Position numbers and translations under genes: made by a program | Origin: Corynebacterium minutissimum | GTDB taxonomy: Bacteria; Actinomycetota; Actinomycetes; Mycobacteriales; Mycobacteriaceae | Assembly: GCF_016889765.1 (NCBI RefSeq) | Contig: NZ_CP069533.1 | Span: 2,108,001-2,172,000, forward strand | Length of the DNA: 64,000 nt | Reading direction: 5' to 3' | Notes under the pieces: generated by a model | What the model was told of the DNA's origin: nothing | The model's database searches: none | The model's input: the letters and a program-made list of their open reading frames with translations, nothing else | In this document: positions 1 to 6,597 of the stretch, piece after piece | Numbering within the stretch: the stretch's first letter is position 1 | Layout: every line of letters starts with the position of its first letter

Positions 1-315
1 CAAGACCTTGTCATTGAAGACATTGTGGTGGGTGATGGTGCCGAGGCCCAGCCGGGCGGCTTCGTTGAGGTCCACTACGTAGGCGTTGACTACGAGACGA
101 ACCAGGAGTTCGATTCTTCCTGGGGACGTGGTCAGTCGATTGAGTTCCCGCTGACCGGCCTTATCGCAGGCTGGCAGGAAGGCATTCCGGGCATGAAGGT
201 AGGTGGCCGCCGCAAGCTGGTCATCCCGCCGGAGAAGGCCTATGGCCCGGCAGGTGGCGCGCACCCGCTGTCTGGCCGCACGCTGACCTTCGTTATTGAT
301 CTCATTCGCGCCTAA
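1..315 (+). CDS. FKBP-type peptidyl-prolyl cis-trans isomerase, C-terminal part
   Basis: The reading frame is open from the first base, so the gene starts outside the window. The visible part covers almost a whole FKBP domain: the VEVHYVGVDYETNQEFDSSW start, the GWQEGIPGMKVGGRRKL core and the AYGPAGGAHPLSGRTL end, including the aromatic and Asp positions that line the FK506/proline pocket. Family knowledge: these small actinobacterial FKBPs catalyse prolyl isomerisation and help protein folding. No signal peptide can be judged because the N-terminus is missing. The gene ends in TAA at 313-315. Only a few residues are likely lost. Confidence 0.93.
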   Translation, partial: QDLVIEDIVVGDGAEAQPGGFVEVHYVGVDYETNQEFDSSWGRGQSIEFPLTGLIAGWQEGIPGMKVGGRRKLVIPPEKAYGPAGGAHPLSGRTLTFVIDLIRA

Positions 316-506
316 CGGCCGTTGGCGCAGCGCTTGCCCCACTTCGCTGTCCTCCGCACTCTTGGATTAAGGAATCTAGGATTGGAGGATAACGAGGTGG
401 GGTCTTTGATTTGCTTCTGCCACTGGATTCCAGCTGAGCGCGCGCACGCGGCATATGGTGTCCCGATTTCTCATCGCGGCCCCACGACAGCGCAGAGTGG
501 GGCACA

Positions 507-1367
507 ATGGATGCTATGAGTGTCCCACAAACCACGTTCAATGATGACCGCGAGATGCCGCTGCTGGGTCTCGGAACCTACAAGTTGCGCGGTGAGGATC
601 TCACCCGCTCCGTGCGCGAGGCGATCGACCTAGGCTACCGCCACTTCGATACCGCAACCCTTTACGAGAACGAAGAGGAGTTGGGGCAGGCGCTTGCCAG
701 CGCCATGAAGGCCGGCGATGTCACTCGTGACGAGCTGTTCATCACCAGCAAGGTGTGGCACGACCACCACGGTAAAGGCAAGGTCGACCAAGCTTTCCGC
801 GAGTCCTTGGACAAGCTGCAGCTGGACTACCTTGACTTATACCTCATTCACTGGCCGTGGCCGCAAGGCGGGCTCTATGTCGAGACTTTCGAAGAGATTG
901 CGCGCCTCCAAGGCATGGGGCAGATTGCTTCTATTGGCGTGGCGAATTTTTATGAGGAAACTCTCCAAGAGCTCATTGCCAAGACAGGAATTGTTCCCGT
1001 TCTGAACCAGGTGGAACTACACCCAGGGTTCACTCAGCCGGAGCTGCGTGCGTTCCATGACAGCCAGGGCATCGTTACCGAGGCGTGGTCGCCGCTGGCC
1101 CGCGGCGTCATCCTCAACAACCCTGAGGTCGTATCCGTGGCCGAGAAGCATGAGATTACACCCGGCCAAGTTGTGTTGGCATACCTGATGGAGAAGGGGA
1201 TCTCTGTCATTCCGAAGTCCAGCCGCCGCGAGCGCCTCGAAGAGAACTTCGCTGCCGCCGCGGTTGAACTGGATCAGGAGGACATCGCGGTGATCGACTC
1301 CCTCGATGGCAAGGAAGGCTTTGGCCGCATGTTCAAGGACCCGCGCGAATTCCCGGGCACCGAGTAG
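507..1367 (+). CDS. Aldo-keto reductase, NADPH-dependent
   Basis: A 286-residue (alpha/beta)8 aldo-keto reductase of normal length for the AKR5-like bacterial group. The catalytic tetrad is complete: Asp48 and Tyr53 in DTATLYENEEELG, Lys82 in TSKVW and His115 in LIHWPWPQ. The NADPH-binding C-terminal IPKSS...RLEEN motif is present. It probably reduces small aldehydes, ketones or keto acids such as 2,5-diketo-gluconate-type or methylglyoxal-type substrates; the true substrate cannot be read from sequence. A second in-frame ATG at 516 (MSVPQTTFNDD) matches typical family starts as well as 507 does, and neither has a good ribosome-binding site. The gene stands alone and is followed by a long hairpin terminator. 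Confidence 0.93.
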   Translation: MDAMSVPQTTFNDDREMPLLGLGTYKLRGEDLTRSVREAIDLGYRHFDTATLYENEEELGQALASAMKAGDVTRDELFITSKVWHDHHGKGKVDQAFRESLDKLQLDYLDLYLIHWPWPQGGLYVETFEEIARLQGMGQIASIGVANFYEETLQELIAKTGIVPVLNQVELHPGFTQPELRAFHDSQGIVTEAWSPLARGVILNNPEVVSVAEKHEITPGQVVLAYLMEKGISVIPKSSRRERLEENFAAAAVELDQEDIAVIDSLDGKEGFGRMFKDPREFPGTE

Positions 1368-1844
1368 GTCAGCAGTAGGGGGCTGACGTAGCCCGTCTTT
1401 CTTCACCACTTCCACTTTTCCTAGTCCACCTCGCAGTTGTTGCGAGGGGGAGGGGGAGAAGTTTAGTGGAATGAAGGGAGACGGGCTTTTCCTATGTCTT
1501 GAAGGCGGGGGTAGTGGGACGTTGGTGGGGGAAGGGGGAGGAGATGGGAAGATCCTTCGCAGAGTGCGAAGAAAACGCCCGATTTTCTGCTAACTTTCGG
1601 TTAGCTAAATTAGATTTCTTGGCGCGAAGGCTTCGCGGGGGTGTTATGAAGTTTGCTAAAACCGCACGTTAGAAACGCTATTGGGGGTAGGGAAACTAAA
1701 CTCGGACAACTTTTCTTGGCAGGATTTACAACCTTGCATGACGTGTTCGGTAACTTACTAGGCAGGACAAAACGTGACTGAGGACACTATCTCTCGTCTC
1801 TCACATCGGTTTGTGCAGAAATGACCCCTACTAAGGAGAGCGAC
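1368..1844. other. Intergenic region upstream of the monocarboxylate uptake operon
   Basis: A gene-free stretch of 477 bases. Besides the terminator it holds three short perfect dyads: CTTCGCA/TGCGAAG (1555-1571), GCTAAC/GTTAGC (1589-1605) and CGCGAAG/CTTCGCG (1623-1637). At 1646-1660 lies ATGAAGTTTGCTAAA, which resembles the AAAACTTTGCAAA-type RamB box that controls acetate genes in C. glutamicum. A possible promoter is TTGCAT (1734-1739) with TACTAG (1756-1761), spacer 16. No reading frame here looks like a gene. Confidence 0.45.
1390..1492 (+). terminator. Long-stem terminator of the aldo-keto reductase gene
   Basis: AGCCCGTCT at 1390-1398 pairs with AGACGGGCT at 1479-1487, followed by TTTT. 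The stem continues imperfectly inward (CTTCA and CCACT against TGAAG and AGTGG). At its tip is a second, perfect hairpin, CCTCGCA-GTTGT-TGCGAGG (1429-1447). The whole structure covers about 100 bases, unusually long for an intrinsic terminator. Confidence 0.6.
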
Positions 1845-2189
1845 ATGACTGACGCACCTGCTTCGCTTGACTCACGCCGCGAACCCACGCCGCAGGAGTT
1901 CATCGAGATGCGCGAAAGCCCGCAGTTTGCCAAGCTGCGCGGCACCTACCGCAAATTCACCTTCCCTATGACCGTGGCCTTCTTCCTCTGGTACGTGCTC
2001 TACGTGCTGGCGGCCGTGTTTGCCCCGGAGTTCATGGGAACCGAAATTGGTGGCGGCTGGAACGTAGGGCTTGTCTTCGGCTTGGCCCAGTTTGTGACCA
2101 CCTTCGTCATCACGTACATCTACGTTAATTACGCCAACAAGAACATCGAGCCGCAGGCAGCGGCCATTCGCCAGGAATTGGAGGGCTAA
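1845..2189 (+). CDS. DUF485 membrane protein, partner of the monocarboxylate symporter
   Basis: A 114-residue protein with two predicted membrane helices (FPMTVAFFLWYVLYVLAAVF and a VGLVFGLAQFVTTFVITYIY-type segment) and the DUF485 signature. The ATG at 1845 is chosen because AAGGAG lies 7 bases before it; the in-frame ATG at 1821 would place that ribosome-binding site inside the gene. It ends 3 bases before the symporter start, so the two are co-transcribed and probably translationally linked. DUF485 proteins accompany acetate/monocarboxylate symporters (ActP and MctC type) throughout bacteria; their exact role is unknown but is probably assembly or stability of the transporter. Confidence 0.9.
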   Translation: MTDAPASLDSRREPTPQEFIEMRESPQFAKLRGTYRKFTFPMTVAFFLWYVLYVLAAVFAPEFMGTEIGGGWNVGLVFGLAQFVTTFVITYIYVNYANKNIEPQAAAIRQELEG

Positions 2190-2192
2190 ACA

Positions 2193-3839
2193 ATGCAGAC
2201 CTTTACTTTGGCCGCAGCGGAATCCTCCGCCGGCAATCCGATTCTGAACATCGCCGTCTTCGCCGCATTCTTGGTTGTCACCATGTACGTGGTGCTTCGT
2301 GCCGGAAAGTCCACCAAGGAAGCTTCTGACTTCTACACCGGCGGCGGTAGCTTCTCCGGCCGCCAGAATGGCTTGGCTATCTCCGGTGACTACCTGTCCG
2401 CAGCATCCTTCCTCGGCATCGTCGGTGCTGTGGCACTCAACGGTTACGACGGCTTCCTTTACTCGGTGGGCTTCTTCGTGGCCTGGCTGGTTGCTCTCAT
2501 GCTTGTCGCAGAGCCGATGCGTAACGTCGGCCGCTTCACCATGGCAGACGTGCTGTCCTTCCGCCTGAAGCAGCGTCCGGTCCGCGTGGCCGCAGCTATT
2601 TCGACGCTGTTCGTCTCGCTGTTTTACCTCATTGCACAGATGGCCGGTGCAGGTTCCCTCGTGGCTGTGCTGCTCAATATTCACGAGTTCAAGTGGCAGG
2701 CCGTCGTCGTGGGCATCGTAGGCATCCTCATGATCGTCTACGTCCTTGTCGGTGGCATGAAGGGCACGACTTACGTGCAGATGATTAAGGCCGTGCTCCT
2801 AGTTACCGGCGTCGTCATCATGTGCATCCTTACTTTCGTCATGATCAAGGGTGGCTTCAACACGCTGTTTAGCTCGGCCGTTGACATGCACGCGAGCTCC
2901 GCTGTCATCCAGGAAAAGGGCTACGAGGCCTCCCAGATTATGGAGCCGGGCCTGAAGTACGGCAAGAACCTCACCACCAAGCTTGACTTCATCTCCCTGG
3001 GTATTGCTCTCGTGCTGGGTGTTGGTGGTCTGCCGCACGTCCTGATGCGCTTCTACACTGTGCCGACCGCAACTGAGGCCCGCCGTTCCGTTACCTGGGC
3101 CATCGTCATTATCGGTGCTTTCTACCTCATGACCCTGGTTCTGGGCTACGGCGCTGCGGCCTTGGTTGGCCCAGACCGCATTCTCGCTGCACCGGGTGGT
3201 GCTAACTCTGCAGCTCCGCTGCTGGCGCTGGAAATTGGTGGCTCCGTCTTCATGGCGGTTATCTCCGCGGTCGCCTTCGCTACCGTTCTGGCGGTTGTTG
3301 CTGGCCTCGCCATTACCGCCTCGGCCTCCATCGCGCACGATATCTACCACTCGGTCATTCGCAACGGTGAGTCCACCGAGGCAGAGCAGGTCCGCGTCTC
3401 CCAGATCACCGTGGTTATCCTGGGCATCGCATCCATCATCCTGGGCATCCTCGCCATGACCCAGAACGTGGCCTTCCTGGTGTCCCTGGCCTTCGCCGTT
3501 GCGGCCTCCGCCAACCTGCCGACCATCCTCTACTCCCTGTACTGGCGCCGTTTCAACACTGCAGGTGCTGTTGCGTCGATGTACACCGGCGTTATCTCCT
3601 GCCTGGTGCTCATCTTCCTGTCCCCGGCAGTGTCTGGCACCCCCACCTCGATGTTCCCCAACGCTGACTGGTCTATCTTCCCGCTGTCCTCCCCGGGTCT
3701 TGTGACCATTCCGCTGGCCTTCTTCGCCGGTTGGATCGTCTCCATCATGACTCCGCCGGATAACCTTGAAGAGCTCTCCGCTGAGATGGAGGTTCGCTCC
3801 CTCACTGGTGTGGGCGTTGAGGCTCCGGTTGACCACTAA
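2193..3839 (+). CDS. mctC: Sodium:solute symporter, monocarboxylate uptake (MctC-type)
   Basis: A 548-residue transporter of the sodium:solute symporter family with about 13 hydrophobic segments. It begins with the extracellular N-terminus and the SKSTKEASDFYTGGGSFSG region and carries the GLAISGDYLSAASFLG motif in helix 1-2 that is typical of ActP/MctC members. The C-terminus (PDNLEELSAEMEVRSLTG) matches this subfamily. Family knowledge: in C. glutamicum MctC takes up acetate, pyruvate and propionate and is controlled by RamA/RamB. The DUF485 gene lies directly upstream. Substrates here are inferred from similarity and gene arrangement, so pyruvate/acetate is likely but not proven. Confidence 0.9.
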   Translation: MQTFTLAAAESSAGNPILNIAVFAAFLVVTMYVVLRAGKSTKEASDFYTGGGSFSGRQNGLAISGDYLSAASFLGIVGAVALNGYDGFLYSVGFFVAWLVALMLVAEPMRNVGRFTMADVLSFRLKQRPVRVAAAISTLFVSLFYLIAQMAGAGSLVAVLLNIHEFKWQAVVVGIVGILMIVYVLVGGMKGTTYVQMIKAVLLVTGVVIMCILTFVMIKGGFNTLFSSAVDMHASSAVIQEKGYEASQIMEPGLKYGKNLTTKLDFISLGIALVLGVGGLPHVLMRFYTVPTATEARRSVTWAIVIIGAFYLMTLVLGYGAAALVGPDRILAAPGGANSAAPLLALEIGGSVFMAVISAVAFATVLAVVAGLAITASASIAHDIYHSVIRNGESTEAEQVRVSQITVVILGIASIILGILAMTQNVAFLVSLAFAVAASANLPTILYSLYWRRFNTAGAVASMYTGVISCLVLIFLSPAVSGTPTSMFPNADWSIFPLSSPGLVTIPLAFFAGWIVSIMTPPDNLEELSAEMEVRSLTGVGVEAPVDH

Positions 3840-3876
3840 AGGTCACCTGGATCAGTACTTTTAAGGGCTCAGCAGG

Positions 3877-3882
3877 TAAACT
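3877..3882 (+). promoter_or_regulatory. -10 element giving a leaderless lipoprotein mRNA
   Basis: TAAACT ends 8 bases before the GTG at 3891, and no ribosome-binding site is present. This supports GTG 3891 as the start and a transcript that begins at or next to it. Confidence 0.5.
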
Positions 3883-3890
3883 CACACGTC

Positions 3891-4877
3891 GTGTTTTACC
3901 CGCAGCCTTTACACAGGGCGGTATCAGCACGAGCTGGTGCCGCCCTTCTGGCGTGCGCACTTGGCGCATCGGCTCTCAGCGCCTGTACTCCGCAGAATGA
4001 ACAGGATTCAGACTCCTCGCGTGCAACGAGCTCCGCTCCCGCTACACCGGCGCCCATCTCTCACAGGAGGGGAGCTTCACAGCTGGCGGCAGTCGACGAT
4101 GAAGTGGGGCAGATCCTCAAGGGCGATGATAAGAAGGCGATAACGTACTACCGCATCGAAACCGGTATGCATATGGGCTCGCCCACTGAGCACACGCCGC
4201 GCTATGCATTGAGTTTGATCAAGCTTTACATCGCCTCCTACGTCATCGAGCACGGCTCCTTCGAGGACAAGTACGTAGCACTGGAGATGATCGCTGACTC
4301 CTCTGATAAGAGCGCAGGAGATCTTTTCCAGAAGTACCCTCGGTCCATAGACTCCATTGCCAAGGAGTACGGGCTGACTTCTACCAGCGCTGGGAAGGAC
4401 TGGGGACACTCCAAGACGTCGACTTATGACGTCGTGCGCTTCATTGTCCAGCTCATGGAGGATGACCCGACCCACCCAGTGCTCGTGGCCATGGCCCACG
4501 CCGATGAGGTGTCTGCCGATGGGTACCAGCAGGATTATGGCACTGCTGTGCTTAGCGACGTCGTCGGCACGAAGTGGGGATGGTCTGACAGCAAGGACCG
4601 GCACTCCTCAGTCTCCTTTAGCGAGAACTTCGTTGTCGCGGCCTCTATCGAGGGTTCTGCCGACGAGCTGACCTCCTACGTCCGCAAAGAAATCACCGGT
4701 AAGAACCTAGTGAAGGGAAATAACCTCAACAAGGAAGCCTTGGCCCATCCGGAGGCCTTCTCCTCGACGCCCGCACCGTCAAGCACCACGACGTCGGAGC
4801 TGAAGTCAACGGAAAAGACAACGACAAAGGCGACGCCGACAGTCACGTCAACGTCGCCTTCAGCAGACAAGAAGTAG
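3891..4877 (+). CDS. Lipoprotein with a class A beta-lactamase-like fold
   Basis: A 328-residue exported protein. The N-terminus is a lipoprotein signal with lipobox LSAC, so Cys32 would be lipidated. A Ser/Pro/Thr-rich linker follows, then a domain laid out like class A beta-lactamases: SLIK (Ser108-Lys111) in the SxxK position, SSDKSAGD (137-144) where lactamases have SDN, and GTKWGWSD (about 226-233) where they have KTG. The SDN motif is altered, so a true beta-lactamase is unlikely; a peptidoglycan-linked hydrolase or a non-catalytic binding protein is more plausible. The C-terminus is a long Thr/Ser/Lys-rich low-complexity tail. The GTG start is supported by a -10 element just upstream. 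A second protein of this type lies at 47068-47982. Confidence 0.75.
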   Translation: MFYPQPLHRAVSARAGAALLACALGASALSACTPQNEQDSDSSRATSSAPATPAPISHRRGASQLAAVDDEVGQILKGDDKKAITYYRIETGMHMGSPTEHTPRYALSLIKLYIASYVIEHGSFEDKYVALEMIADSSDKSAGDLFQKYPRSIDSIAKEYGLTSTSAGKDWGHSKTSTYDVVRFIVQLMEDDPTHPVLVAMAHADEVSADGYQQDYGTAVLSDVVGTKWGWSDSKDRHSSVSFSENFVVAASIEGSADELTSYVRKEITGKNLVKGNNLNKEALAHPEAFSSTPAPSSTTTSELKSTEKTTTKATPTVTSTSPSADKK

Positions 4878-4884
4878 GGAAGCG

Positions 4885-5811
4885 CTAGCCCATTGCCTTG
4901 CGCACGGTGTTGAGAAGATCTACGGCGCCGCGTACCTGGTCGTTGCTCACCGAGGAACCAGCGATAGTGATGCCATCGCCTCCCACGCTGGAGCCGCGGC
5001 CGGTGGGGTCAGGAAGGGAAATGTTGGGCAGTGGGGCGTCGTTAGGCACCGCGGGAATGTCCTTGAGCTTCGGGCGTGAGGCAGCCCCCTCGCCCGGTGT
5101 CCACTGACCCCAGTCGTGGGCATACACGGTGTTGATATCGCAGGTGATGCCGTCGATAGTGGCCTGGGTCTTGGCTTTCTGGTGGATTGTGGTGCGCGGG
5201 TGAATCTTGCCGCCGGAGCCCCAATCGTGCATCCAGAAGAACTCACCAATGCCATCGGCAACGCACCAGTCGATGACGTTGTAGTTGCCATATACGCCGG
5301 TCTGGTAACCCGCGGCAGTCAGCGCCGCAGAGAAAGCCTTGAGGTAGGGGCGAATCTGCTTCTCATACTGTGCGCGGGTGGGGTTGTCATCGATGGCGAT
5401 GTAAATCGGGCGGCCGGTCGGTCCGCCCGCGGCCTTATGGATAGCGATGGCCTGCGGCGCGTGGACACCGGCGCCGGCTGCACCATTGAGCCAGTCAGCG
5501 GTCTCGGCGCGACCAAACTGGTAGATGGAGGCGGTCTTAAGGCCCGCTGCGGCATTGGCCTTGGTCTCTGCCAAGGTTACGGGTTTGCCCTTCATCCATT
5601 GTGCGTCCGGGCGGCGTTGGGACACGTAGCGAATGGCGCCGAGGTGTCCGGCTGCTTTGATGGCGTTGGCGGAAGGGACACCAGCGGAGAAATCAATGAT
5701 GGTGCCCAGTGCGGGGCCCACGGCGAGGGCAGCGGGGGCCTGGCTGCCAACGGCACCAGCGGCTAGCGCAATGGCGCTGGCCTTGAATAGGGAACGACGG
5801 GACAGGGACAC
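4885..5811 (-). CDS. Tat-exported DUF1906 glycoside-hydrolase-like protein
   Basis: A 308-residue protein starting SLSRRSLFKASAIALAAGA, a clear twin-arginine signal with cleavage after an ALA motif. The mature part has the DUF1906 (Rv2525c-like) TIM-barrel pattern: IDFSAGVPSA at the start, GAIRYVSQR, then IYIAIDDN with the acidic pair of the barrel, GVYGNYNVIDWC and the QATIDGITCDINTVY end. The GTG start at 5811 is chosen because GAGGAG lies 6-7 bases upstream and it begins the Tat motif; the frame is open further upstream without a signal. Family knowledge: Rv2525c is Tat-exported and affects cell-wall properties, but its glycosidase activity is unproven. The C-terminal 60 residues (DPTGRGSSVGGDG...) look like a linker with a short helix. 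Confidence 0.85.
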   Translation of the reverse strand: MSLSRRSLFKASAIALAAGAVGSQAPAALAVGPALGTIIDFSAGVPSANAIKAAGHLGAIRYVSQRRPDAQWMKGKPVTLAETKANAAAGLKTASIYQFGRAETADWLNGAAGAGVHAPQAIAIHKAAGGPTGRPIYIAIDDNPTRAQYEKQIRPYLKAFSAALTAAGYQTGVYGNYNVIDWCVADGIGEFFWMHDWGSGGKIHPRTTIHQKAKTQATIDGITCDINTVYAHDWGQWTPGEGAASRPKLKDIPAVPNDAPLPNISLPDPTGRGSSVGGDGITIAGSSVSNDQVRGAVDLLNTVRKAMG

Positions 5812-5955
5812 GGTTTTCTCCTCAAGGGGGATTGCGGATGACGGCGGCGACTGGTGTAGAAGGTTGTCGCGCGTCACTACAGTTGATGGTGAAAGTAGTA
5901 TCTGCAATCACTGTAGTCACATTGGTTTAAAAATGCACCACGCGTAAGGGGGAAT

Positions 5956-6120
5956 ATGGCCTTTGTGATGCGCCACGCTTGGAGTGATGCTGACATTGCG
6001 CGGCTGCTTGATGACTACGAGGAGCTGGGCTTAAGCTTCCCTCGTACGGAAGGTGACGGTGGTGGGGTTCTCCACCGTGCGGGAGACGGTGCAGTCCTTC
6101 TCGTGAGAAATGCGGACTAG
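5956..6120 (+). CDS. Possible small ORF, 54 codons
   Basis: AAGGGGGAAT directly precedes an ATG that opens a 54-codon frame. The first 24 codons (MAFVMRHAWSDADIARLLDD...) look like a helical peptide and do not overlap any gene. The rest runs antisense through the end of the OsmC gene and has poor protein character (GDGGGVLHRAGDG). It could be the stub of a decayed gene, a small peptide, or chance. I recognise no family. Confidence 0.2.
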   Translation: MAFVMRHAWSDADIARLLDDYEELGLSFPRTEGDGGGVLHRAGDGAVLLVRNAD

Positions 6121-6459
6121 GCGCTCAATCATGGACTGTGCTTGGCGGCCGGCATCGGTGTCAGGGAAGCGGAGGGAGAACTCCACGTTGATGTCGCTCA
6201 GCCGTGAGGCACCGTCTTCGTTGATGCGGGTGCCGTCCACGTGGACGTTGAAAAGCTCTGGTTCTGCGCGCCGGGAGGTGACCACGTCGACGTCGACCGC
6301 CGAGCAGCCCGCTACTGCGGCCAGGAGTAACTCCACCGGACTCAAAAGGCCCTCGCCGGTTCCAAACTCGAGGCTCGCCCCGTCAGCATTGGTTGCGCGG
6401 TAATGGCCCGTATCTACGCGGGTGACATCGACTCCGTATTTTTTGGTGACTTCGCTCAT
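6031..6459 (-). CDS. OsmC/Ohr family protein
   Basis: A 142-residue OsmC-fold protein. It shows the family pattern of an N-terminal strand pair (GHYRATNADGASLEFGTGEG), the helix LSPVELLLAAVAGCSAVDVDVV holding the first reactive-cysteine position, and a C-terminal segment ISHEKDCTVSRTVENPT with the second. Both cysteines are present, so peroxidase-type thiol chemistry is possible; YhfA/SACOL1771-like members of the family are of unknown function. The ATG at 6459 is preferred over 6468 because a TAGGAT -10 element ends exactly 7 bases before it. Confidence 0.88.
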   Translation of the reverse strand: MSEVTKKYGVDVTRVDTGHYRATNADGASLEFGTGEGLLSPVELLLAAVAGCSAVDVDVVTSRRAEPELFNVHVDGTRINEDGASRLSDINVEFSLRFPDTDAGRQAQSMIERLVRISHEKDCTVSRTVENPTTVTFRTREA

Positions 6460-6466
6460 GCCCGCC

Positions 6467-6472
6467 ATCCTA
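6467..6472 (-). promoter_or_regulatory. -10 element of the OsmC gene
   Basis: TAGGAT on the minus strand lies 7 bases before the ATG at 6459, predicting a leaderless transcript. Confidence 0.5.
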
Positions 6473-6597
6473 GTGGCCGTTCACAATTTAAAAAGAAATT
6501 AATATTGCGGCCACATGGGTGCAAACTTCGCAACATATCCTGTTCTTCGTCTCTTTCAATTCAGTAAATCCACCCCCTCACTCGTATAGGAAGAACT

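Noticed and set aside
1774..1789. GlxR (cAMP-receptor) site before the symporter operon
   Set aside because: CGTGACTGAGGACACT has one good half-site but the other half fits TCACA poorly.
2799..3836. 345-codon frame antisense to the symporter
   Set aside because: Rich in Asp/Gly/His from reverse-reading of membrane codons; no signal for a gene.
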